Below are positions 55,051-64,000 of a stretch of 64,000 nucleotides of DNA, in pieces. How positions within the stretch are numbered: the first letter of the stretch is position 1; every line of letters begins with the position of its first letter. The DNA lies in the NCBI GenBank assembly GCA_021234155.1, contig JAJEKV010000022.1, forward strand, positions 9,488,934 through 9,552,933. The letters run 5' to 3'. The stretch is from Isoetes taiwanensis. Its lineage: Eukaryota > Streptophyta > Lycopodiopsida > Isoetales > Isoetaceae. The notes under the pieces were generated by a model. That model was not told where the DNA came from. It made no database searches and saw only the letters and a program-made list of their open reading frames with translations. The position numbers and the translations under genes are program-made.

Positions 55051-57890
55051 TCGGCTATCTTCCCTTCATAATCTTCCCATTCTATTATTCAAACTTTCCC
55101 TCGAAAGAACATTTGTCAAGCCCTACAAATCATGGGTAATGTTTGCCTGCTAAGATCATAATTATGCCTCCCATATTCATCTTAAAACCTTTAAAAGTAA
55201 TCGATATATTCTACCTAAGTATTCTACCTAAGTTCATGCCCTTAATGTCAAACTCCAACCTATATCCTCCAACGTATAAAATTTTAACTTGAAGAACTGC
55301 AACAAACATATACGGTTAAAATCCAAAAAATATGGGGTTTAACATTCCCATAAGAGCAAACTATCAGCTTATGATTGGGCTTTTCGAGAAATCGGCAAGA
55401 CAACCCTACTTGAGTTTCCATGTTATAACTTGATTAAATTGTTAGTGGCTGTGCGGGGATTTGGGGAAGTTACAGCAGTTTATGGAAAATTAGGGTAGAA
55501 TTTAAAATAAAGGCCTTATTAACATAATTGAACCACATTACATTAACTTAATACCCATACTTGTTTAGCTATCAAGTTGGAATAAGAGAACGGTACACAA
55601 TGCCAAGAGAATCGGGTATAATATATAAGTAGCTTTTGCGGAGAAGATGGAGTATATGATAATATTATGCACTAAAATAGGCTGCCTTGGGGTATACACA
55701 AACCATAAATGCCCACAAACTCGACAAAATATTAGCTACTCTAATGGACTTAACTTATTACATAATAATAATGTGCATCGGAAGTGACTAGACAAACTAC
55801 AATGCTTCGGGCAAATTGGGGAAGGCACAATCGATAAGGTTACCCATGCGCATTTAAATATATGTTCTTCACAGATATGCCCACTCCTTACTAGGTCCAA
55901 GCGATTTCAAAGAGACATAATATTAAGCCTCAAAACTAGCCAAAAGCTATGGCCAGATTATGATGAGTTGCATAATCCAAAGAATTTTTGAGTATTATAC
56001 ACAACATAATAAGCCCATAAAGTATTATACATAAACATATGCGAAAATGTTAGGGTTAATCAGCACAAAGAACTCAACCCTACCAACGCATCAATACTCC
56101 AAGACAAGTGTAACACTAAAACCGGGATCATAAGATCACCGGAATATATGACTTGGATGGTTGTAAATTTAAAGTACTCAAGGAGATAGTTGCATATACC
56201 CTCCTACCCGTAAGAAAGATGGAAGCAATACACCAATTAAAACAAAGAATTGAAGCAAAATGCCATACCAAGAGGAAAACAGAGTAGCTAGTAGTGATAG
56301 ATCTAACCCATAGAAAGCCAATTCCCCGACAACATACTAACAATTAAGGTTATGTGGGCTATATGCTTAGCACTGTTAGCCTAGCTGATCTATCTCAGCT
56401 AATAAATCATAAACTAAGCGCATGGTATCGCCAAAGATTTTTGCCTTGTCGATGCCTATACATACCCGCGAATGCGAGGAAGATCTGAAAGGAATGCTGC
56501 CACAATTCCTACAACAATGATTATGATGGCGACACATGGCTCAAATGTCGTGCATATCTCTTGCTTATACAAATCTTGTTCTACTTAAAGGTTACAAAGT
56601 TCAGATTCCATTAAGGAATGCAAATGGTCATGGGCAAAAGATGGTCTTAGAACCCTAGCAATGGTTGTGATGCAAAGATCACAAGATGCCTTTACTTCGA
56701 TAAACAAATAAATTTCATACATCTGCCATATGGGGACACATTCATGGTTCTTAAAAACCAAGCAACCTAGCATACTCTAGTCTTTGTTTTGCATACCCAG
56801 TTCCATAACTTCACATATGCCATTAAAATGTCACGCGTGTTAGATCAACAAAATAGAAACATGTACCATGAGTGCCCTGGGCCAATAGTATGCGGTCATT
56901 ATGTTAAGAGTAAATGTTTGCCAATAAATGGTCATGTGCACCATGAGTGCTGTAGGCCAATATGTTAGGAGTAAATGTTTGCCAATAAATGCTGAGAACT
57001 CAAAAACTTGACTCTCGCCTTGTGTAGTTTATATCACTTCAAAACCACTGCGTGATTTAAGTAAAAACACCATGTCTAAGGCTTTGCTTAGCGAGGAAAA
57101 AATGACCATAAGATGCCTTAGCGGTAAACCAATAAATTTCGATACATCCACATACCATTAATGTTTGGGTACATTAATATCATAAGTCATATAGACCTAA
57201 TAACATATGTCTAATTATCGATTATCGGTACCGGAGGTTATGTCCACGCTTATAATTCACACGTTAAGAGCAAATGTTTGCCACTACATACTAAGAACTC
57301 AAGATAGGTTTTACGCCTTGGCATAATCTTTAAGCTAGGTCCATCGTAAATTCATACGGGGAAAAGGGACCTCACAGATGCCGATTATGGTATCTGTTAA
57401 ATTTCTTAAAACATCCTACCACATGGAACCGGCTCATAGGTCTTAGAACCTAGCAAATGGTTTTTTTTTTTTTTTTTGACTAGCAAATGGTTCCCAACTT
57501 GTCACAGGGGGTTTGCTCGCCATAGGTTGCCGCCAAACATACAAAAGAATATGTGTGTAGAGAAAAATCAGAACCTCGATAGAGTGTAGTGCGAAAACAA
57601 ATAAATTTACGATACATCCCTTTATGGAGACATCGTTTTATGGTTCTTAAAACCAAGCAACCTAGCAAAAGAAACTTATTCAAAAAGAGTAGACGGTACC
57701 TTATTCTTGAAAACTTAGCAAACACGTTTGGATAAAATTGTAAATTTTAAAATATAAAGGATGAACACCACAAGAAGCCTCTTATTGGTCTTCTTGTCCG
57801 GCTTTTGCTTAGATGGCTTTGGAGGCATGTAGATTCCTTGAAGATGCTATAAAGAGGTGGATTTGCTTCTGATATAACTATCTATACTTG
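55051..57890. other. No gene recognised (possible Harbinger interior)
   Basis: It lies between the transposase and Myb-like pieces, both on the minus strand, so it may be the interior of one large Harbinger element or later insertions. A direct repeat (GTAAATGTTTGCCAATAAAT) occurs at about 56911 and 56968. A T18 run is at 57461-57478. Confidence 0.45.
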
Positions 57891-57959
57891 GCATTTTTAG
57901 CTTTTATATGCAATTGACAAACATAAGCTATGACCATTTGTTATCAAATGAAATAATAT

Positions 57960-58760
57960 CATCACCTCGTTGAGAAGGTCGTCCAATCTTCGCCATCTTG
58001 TTCTAAATGGTCTTAAAGTTCTTTTGTTGAAGTCCCTTTTCAAGTTTACGCAACTTTTCTTGCTCAATCTCAACATTGCTTCAACCTTTGTTCTTTTCTT
58101 TTTGTTTTTGTCAGAAGAAGCTTCTATCAGAGTTGGCTTACAATATAATATAGTGGCAACCATTGTATTTCAAAAAGTTTTTCTCGCCTTCGGGGATAAG
58201 GCAGCCCTCTCCATGCGCGGGTGTGGATGATGCTCGAATTATTTCCACAATCCCAATGGCTGCTTCACACTTGTATCCAACGAGATTAGGTGGATTCACA
58301 TTGGCCTTTGAAGATTGAATGAGTCCATGGCAAATATGACATGATGCAAAATTTAAGCCCCGTTTGTTTTCTTTTTCAAAGAGAAAAAGGAATTTCGGAT
58401 TTGTGCTTTGAAAATCTTTTCGCATTTTGTAATCCCCAATCATATTTTTCCCACTTGTTTCTACCACAACCTTCTCTCCATCCCTATCATTGTAGCCATG
58501 TTGTTGCATCTCATCGGCTATCTGCTTCCACTTTTAGATTAGCATACTCCATCTTCTCCGAATGTTACGCTCCTTACATCAACCACTCCTTCTTCAAGTC
58601 AGCAAACAACAATGCTTCATCAAGTTGCCAAATTTCTACATCTCTTTTCTCTCTTTTCCACTTGCATTTTGAGATGGATCGGTCATAGTAGAACCTCGGT
58701 TTCTTTTGGTTTTTGCTCTTTTTCATAAATCTTTTCTTTGGATTGCAAAATCTCTCCACA
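57960..58760 (-). pseudogene. Myb/trihelix-like Harbinger accessory protein, decayed
   Basis: In alternating minus frames I read WKQIADEMQQHGYNDRDGE near 58530-58475, then after a frameshift CGRNKWEKYDWGLQNAKRF near 58460-58405. This is the W..I......G......C..KW......Y pattern of the Myb/trihelix domain found in PIF/Harbinger second ORFs. Further on come a basic, glutamine-rich segment (EQEKLRKLEKGLQQKNF) and a C-terminal end near 57960. Such proteins bind the element ends and bring in the transposase. Its minus-strand placement upstream of the transposase fits one element. Confidence 0.55.
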
Positions 58761-59994
58761 AATAAGGCAATGCAACCATATTATGCATGCGTACTGCGTA
58801 TTAAAATAAAATAAAAACAAAGAAAGTTTACGTATTATTATATATACTTAGTTGCAAATTGCTGCCGTGCTCTCAAGATTCCAACCGAAAGTTAACCACG
58901 CAATAGCAGCAATAATTGGATGATGCAATCAACCCTGCAGTACCACTAAATAGAGCTAAGAACATCCCTTACATCTATATGTTTCTGAGATTATAAACTC
59001 ATAACATCTCTAATGCACCAAACTATATGTACCAAACTCGAACTAAGTAACATCCATACATGCCATATATTGTGCCAAGAGCTTGATAGAACTTAATTTT
59101 GTGCTAATAGAATTAGAATTTTGCATCGTACAATGAGTCACAATGTAAAAACTTTCTTATTTGCCATATTTAGATAATGTCTCATTTGTTTAAGCTATTT
59201 GAGCAGGGGAATCAAACCGGATCACTGCACATCAAACACACTCGCGGTCCGCTAAAGATTATTGAAACACGCTCTTATTTCCAGATCTATTTCGGAGTTT
59301 CCAGTAGCAGCTACTTACCGCCATTGTTACAAGGAACATGGCTTCTCCCTTCTATCAGCCTGACGCTTCAGAGCTAGCAGGTGGGAAAGCTTTCCATTTC
59401 GTGATAGTTACTGCTATCGTGACAGTTAAGGCTTAACCAAAAAAAAAAGTTAAATGGACCTCCCTAAGGTCACTTTATTTACATTATTTCGCTAAGGAAA
59501 AAAATTCAAAAAATCCCAATATAACTATTGCTAGTATGAAAGTCATTTTTCTGAATTATAAACCAAAACTTAAACTAAAAAGCTAACTTAACTAAGATAT
59601 CTTAAGGGTCAAGAAATCAATATTGGGCTTAGTATGCCCTATTTAACCTAACTTAATGGCGAGGGAAATGGCCCTTAGTAAGCCACAATTTCAGGAAAAC
59701 AAAAATATGCACATAGTAACCTTGGGACATTGAGGGGCAAGCCTATGTGAGCAACATGTGATTTCGCTGCCTTGCAAACGGGATCTCTAACTTGAAGGGT
59801 ATCTTAGGTTATACGAATATTTAAATATATACGCTCCAAATACGTTACGACAAACCTTCAACGAATCGTAAAGCCCAAAACCCTGCAAGTGTCGGACTTA
59901 GTCCCAGACCTCAAGCACTATCTCCATGCTCCGGTAGCTCCTGTTTTCAACTCGATCCATTTTTTTACTTCCTGATCTCTGCCATCTCCCAAGG
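58761..59994. other. No gene recognised; probable upstream region of the BAP31-like gene
   Basis: AT-rich, with no motif-bearing frame. The last 150 bp before 59995 are pyrimidine-rich with TTTTTTACTTCC, suitable for a leader. Confidence 0.45.
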
Positions 59995-61603
59995 ATGGAG
60001 CCGATCGGATACTTTCTCAGATTTCTTGCGAATTTCTACATGGCAGGAAAAATGCTCCGGCCATTGAGCTATGTTTTGGTCATGGAGATTTTTGTTGCTT
60101 TCCTTATGGTCAGTCGCTTGCCGGCTTTATCTGCCCTCGCCTCAGCTGTTGTGGGATTGGCAAAGAAAGGTAGGGGTCGTGTTGTAGCTAGGAGTATATT
60201 TCTGCTAGTGTCTATGTCATTTTTAGCAGCTGTTTCTAGTATTCAGAAAGCCAGACAGCAATCTGGGGTTGAAGATCGAAGAGGTTGCCAGGGATGAACG
60301 CTTCACCAAAAGCATTATGGAGGTTTTTCTGATGGGTGAGTCCAGTTAGGTTATGTTGCTACATTTACATTACCATTTCGATTACCATTCGGCACATCAT
60401 TTCTACTGTAAATTTTGATTTAGAATTTAAGAATGGTAAAATGAATCCCATTATGTTACATGCATTGTGTATCAGAGACCATTTCTAGGGTTTGCAGTAC
60501 ATCCAGTCATTCGTACTAATAATATCTATAGAGTTTAGTATATACAAGCGATAAGCAAAACTCTTGTCATATGATTACTTGGTCCCAAGACTGTCCACTG
60601 AGCTAATAGTACTAATATACGTAGAGTTTAGAATATGGGGTAGAGGCAAAAGTATAATTTTCGAATATGATTGCTTGCTTTCAAACCAGGAAGAAGGCAA
60701 ACCAGTCACTAGATTTTCAAAAAAATATTCATGATGAATCAATTATTACTTAGTATTGCCATTATATAGTGGAATCATTCGCAATTTAGGCATGCAATTT
60801 AGGCAAGCAAATTGAGTAGAGCTGTTGATTATCGAGCTTAATAGAGGAGTAGTTTAGTTGTTGTGTATGCTTGCTTTATCATGCTCGGTAGTAAAAGCAA
60901 AAGGTTTATCCGCTCAAACATATTGCTAGATGGCAAGGTTTCTATGTTTCTATTGATGCTCTGCCAGAGCTGATGTGTTCTGCGACAGCTGTGGATTTTC
61001 CATCCATTTTCGTATTAATTATAGAGAAGTATGCAAGAAAAGAAGAATGTATATGAATAGGGTTTCAGAAAACTTGGTAAACATGATGCTAACATATGAT
61101 GGCTTTTTTGCAGGTAATAGTTTGATTCTAGCATTAATGCTCAGTGGCATGCACGCATATTTACATGACATTGAAATCTTGAGAGTACAGTTGGGAGTTC
61201 TAAAAAGAAGTATTCAAAAGGCTGCTGGTGTAGATGTGATAAATGATCAGGTGCCACCACATTTGCAGAGCAAGGAGGCAGTTATTGTGACTGCTGAGAC
61301 AACTTTCTTAAATAATGCCATTGCTGAATTGAGATTGAAGTTGGAGAATATGAAAATAGAGACTGCGAAGAAAGATGAGACTATTAAAGACTTACAGGTG
61401 AGGCTGGAACAGTTGACTTTGGATTGCAAGAGTAAAGAGGGCAAGTTAAAGACAGCGGAAGCTAGTATCATAGCATTACAAAAGCAAGCAGAAGGATTTC
61501 TTTAGAGTATGACCGGCTGTCGGAAGACAATGAAAGCCTTCGCAACCAGCTTGCTTATTTTGATCGGAAATATTCTAACTCTGATGGCAAAAAAAGGTCA
61601 TAG
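59995..61603 (+). CDS. BAP31-like ER membrane protein
   Basis: Homologue of the B-cell-receptor-associated protein 31 family, ER membrane proteins that help sort and export membrane cargo. Exon 1 (59995-60335) encodes hydrophobic segments (YVLVMEIFVAFLMV; SIFLLVSMSFLAAVSSI) with the conserved KKGRGRVVAR loop between them, then DERFTKSIMEVFLMG. A 778-bp GT-AG intron is followed by exon 2 (from 61114): a third membrane segment (NSLILALMLSGMHAYLHDI), then a long coiled coil (AIAELRLKLENMKIETAKKD and on) ending near GKKRS. Two one-base shifts break the frame: an extra G in GGGG near 60263 (stop at 60295) and a missing T in CTTTAG near 61500. Both are homopolymers in otherwise well-conserved sequence, so I favour assembly error. 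The total of about 250 residues suits the family. Confidence 0.8.
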
Positions 61604-62450
61604 ACAGGTTGAACTGGCTTTTTTTTTTTGGGATAAGGACCAGTTTATCTAACGTAATTAAGTAGGCTAGCAGAAATTATAATAGTAATAATAGATAGTG
61701 TCCAACATACTGGAAAGCAACTTCTATGAAGCTGTACCTATGTAATTGGATGGTTCTCATTGCCTCCGGCTGCAGTTCTTATAAACTTAACTGGGGATAC
61801 GTGATCATGGTAGAGATGTGGGTGGCTCTATGTGTTACATTTGCTTGAGCTCCGAGGTGACTGGCACTCTTTTCCGCATTGTATTCTGAAGTACCTACTG
61901 TGTTCTCTTCTGTGGTAACATTGTAAACGATAATGAATAGGAACTTGTGCTGATAATAATGGAGAGTAAACAATTAAAAGGATGTTAAACGTAAGCCAAA
62001 ATATGCATTATTGGAAATTTAGATAGCACGTTTTTTAAATTCAGAAAACCAGCAACTGCACCAATGAAATGTGTGTACATGGTTTATTTTGCCAAGTAGT
62101 AGAATCGAAATAAATTCAATTGAACAAAACAACTGTCGTATATGGGACCATAATACAAGACAGATACTAATCTGCAAGCCCACAAGCGGCTGCTATAGCC
62201 TAAATAGCGTTTATTATAGGTAAATTATAAGATGTATTCTTAGCAAATGGCTATAAATTTGTGTGAACGGATCTGATTGTTTCCTTGCTCGTTCAGCCTG
62301 TTTCGTAACTTTCGTTATGGAGTTTGTCTTGTCAGCTTATATCAGCAGACATGCTGCGAGCCAGGCAATTGTTTCACAACAAATTGTGCACCCTGGTATG
62401 TTGAGGATGCAGGCTTCTAATACCTTTTGTCGGATTTGGGGAAGTTTTTT
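61604..62450. other. Intergenic, no gene recognised
   Basis: Contains a T9 tract and AT-rich sequence. An open plus frame (62263-62420) is in a different frame from the PPR gene. A one-base indel near 62424 would join them, so part of this stretch may encode the PPR N-terminus, but it begins with GTG rather than ATG. Confidence 0.4.
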
Positions 62451-64000
62451 ATGTTTCTTGCTGATGTTGGTGATGTGGGTTCAGTTCATGAAGAATTGGA
62501 TACGAATCGCCAAATTGGAGATGGTGTCTCAGATCATCTCTGCCTGCAGCAGATGTCCAATCCAGGCACTTATGCTTTGGCGTTGCGGAGTTGTGGAAAT
62601 GACAGGGCCCTGCCGAAAGGCAAGCTTATTCATGCGCAGATTAAACGAATGGAGCAGGAGTCGATCTTTCTAGATAATGTTGTTATTTCAATGTATGGCA
62701 AATGTGGGAGTGTCCAAAACGCCATTCTCGTTTTTGATTCTATGCTTAATCGGAATGTATTTTCATGGGCACAGATGATCACAATGTACGTCCAATCCTG
62801 GCACATGCAAGCTGCACTTCTACTTCTAGCTTCAATTAGGGAGGTTGATATGAAGCCTGATAACAATATCTGTATCAACGTCCTTAAAGCATCTTCATTT
62901 CTCCAATCTTTGCCACAGGTCAGGTTGATTCATGCTACCATAATCATTCAGGGCTTGGAATTAGACATCCCTTTAGGAAATAATGTTGTCAATGCATATG
63001 GCAAATGTAATTGTCTTGAAGATGCAATCAATACGTTTAATGGCATGTCGAACAGAGATGTTATATCATGGAATACAATGTTAACAGTTCACACTACTTT
63101 TGGCCATATGAAGAAAGCTGTTGAGCTTTTCCATCAAATGCATTTTTCAGGAGTAGAGGCAGATGAAGTCACTTTTACCATCATTTTGAATGCCTGCACC
63201 AGCTTGGGGGCATTTGCAGAAGGTAGACTGGTTCATGGCATAATACTTCATAGTTTCGAATCTGAAGAAGTTGTGGCCAGTGCTCTTATCAATATGTATG
63301 CTAAATATGGAAGTTTAGTCGATTCAAGCACTATATTTGGCAAAGTAAAGAGCCACAGTCTAGTAATCTTGAATGCAATGATATCCTTATATGCTCGCCA
63401 TGGTTATGGAAGTTATGTGCTTCAAATTTATAAGGGGATCCATGTGCAAGGTCTGTATCCAGACAAAGTCACATTCCTTGGCACTCTTAGTGCTTGTGTC
63501 GATCTGGGAGATTTGGGATGGGGCAAGTTAATGCATTCTCATATCATGCATGGTATGTTAGATTCCGATATTATGCTTGGGAATGCTCTCATTAATATGT
63601 ATAGTAAGGCCTCTAGTCTCGCTGATGCAGATAGAGTATTCAGAACTATGTGTAAACATGATAGTGTAACTTGGTATGCTATCATTGCAGCACACCTGCA
63701 TCATGGGTACTTCAGGGAAACTTCACAGCTTTTTAGGGAAATGATCAGCAAAGAAGTATCTCCAAATGACCTCACATTTAGTGCGCTGCTAACTGCGTGC
63801 GCAAAGTTTGATGGTTTAGTGGATGGCAAATTTGTCCATTCATGCATTATTAGAGATGGGAAGTTGTCAAATATTATCATTTGCAATGCCCTTATGAACA
63901 TGTACGGCAGATGTGACGACCTCGAAAGTGTCTTGAGGGAATTTGACAGGTTGGCACAACGGAATACAATATCGTGGAACACCTTAATTATGTGTAGCAT
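62451..64000 (+). CDS. Pentatricopeptide-repeat protein, 5' part (runs off the window)
   Basis: An uninterrupted frame runs from the ATG at 62451 to the right edge, over 515 codons with no intron. It is made of PLS-type PPR units in long, short and standard forms: VVISMYGKCGSVQNAILVFD, NAYGKCNCLEDAINTFNGMS, NRDVISWNTMLTVHTTFGHM, VELFHQMHFSGVEADEVTF, NACTSLGAFAEGRLVHGIIL, NALINMYSKASSLADADRVF, LFREMISKEVSPNDLTFSAL and NTISWNTLI. Such proteins act in mitochondria or plastids on RNA, commonly C-to-U editing when an E/DYW domain follows; that end is beyond the window. The PPR code residues vary normally, and no stop or shift is seen, in contrast to the neighbouring genes. A targeting peptide would need the upstream frame discussed for 61604-62450, so the start is uncertain. 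Confidence 0.9.
   Translation, partial: MFLADVGDVGSVHEELDTNRQIGDGVSDHLCLQQMSNPGTYALALRSCGNDRALPKGKLIHAQIKRMEQESIFLDNVVISMYGKCGSVQNAILVFDSMLNRNVFSWAQMITMYVQSWHMQAALLLLASIREVDMKPDNNICINVLKASSFLQSLPQVRLIHATIIIQGLELDIPLGNNVVNAYGKCNCLEDAINTFNGMSNRDVISWNTMLTVHTTFGHMKKAVELFHQMHFSGVEADEVTFTIILNACTSLGAFAEGRLVHGIILHSFESEEVVASALINMYAKYGSLVDSSTIFGKVKSHSLVILNAMISLYARHGYGSYVLQIYKGIHVQGLYPDKVTFLGTLSACVDLGDLGWGKLMHSHIMHGMLDSDIMLGNALINMYSKASSLADADRVFRTMCKHDSVTWYAIIAAHLHHGYFRETSQLFREMISKEVSPNDLTFSALLTACAKFDGLVDGKFVHSCIIRDGKLSNIIICNALMNMYGRCDDLESVLREFDRLAQRNTISWNTLIMCS

Noticed and set aside
62263-62673. Plus-strand frame of 136 codons at the PPR start
   Set aside because: It begins with GTG, and downstream of 62420 it is out of frame with the clear PPR coding sequence.
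1-64000. tRNA, rRNA or CRISPR features
   Set aside because: No cloverleaf, ribosomal or spaced-repeat pattern was recognised; the repeats seen are tandem or dispersed plant repeats. A tRNA scan was not possible by eye, so a single tRNA gene could be missed.

Overview
This is a stretch of nuclear DNA from a land plant. It carries a plant GT31 galactosyltransferase with a galectin domain, a plant PPR gene, a Ty1/copia retrotransposon primed by initiator-Met tRNA, and spliced genes with short GT-AG introns (mostly 70-130 bp). The long PLS-style PPR repeats and short introns would suit a non-seed plant such as a lycophyte, but that placement is inference. About two thirds of the window is AT-rich, gene-poor DNA built from decayed mobile elements.

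Layout. 2.0-7.0 kb: an unrecognised spliced gene on the minus strand, split by a 3.48 kb insertion (3239-6717). The insertion has one 1.5 kb LTR, a primer-binding site and, in the gag position, an ORF that starts with the exact histone H3 tail (MARTKQTARK), runs through about 300 charged residues and ends in an H3 histone fold. It is flanked by 132-bp direct copies of host sequence. This is the most unusual object in the window. 8.3-11.1 kb: a seven-exon hydroxyproline-O-galactosyltransferase-like gene. 15.2-16.7 kb and 25.2-27.0 kb: two related genes resembling the Crypton/KIAA1958/ZMYM tyrosine-recombinase family. The second follows, in splice-compatible phase, exons that resemble PAXX, the XRCC4-family DNA-repair factor (22.95-25.1 kb). 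19.4-21.2 kb: a MITE and a decayed hAT transposase. 28.8-29.5 kb: the 3' end of a LINE. 30.9-32.1 kb: an unrecognised coiled-coil gene.

33.5-39.3 kb: a structurally complete Ty1/copia element with two LTRs, PBS, polypurine tract and a 5-bp target duplication with one mismatch; its coding frames are broken. 39.3-45 kb: a palindromic satellite, a hypothetical ORF beside a purine-rich minisatellite, and two worn copia remnants. 45-59 kb: mostly unassigned decayed DNA, with a PIF/Harbinger transposase and its Myb-like partner (54-58.8 kb). 60.0-61.6 kb: a BAP31-like ER membrane protein gene. 62.4 kb to the right edge: a PPR gene that continues out of the window.

Many otherwise good genes carry one-base frameshifts, often beside homopolymers, and several in-frame stops look like C-to-T changes of CAG or CAA codons. 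Some of these may be assembly errors and some genuine decay. The genes do not form a pathway; the shared theme is chromatin, repair and mobile-element biology (H3-like element ORF, PAXX-like protein, recombinase-derived proteins).
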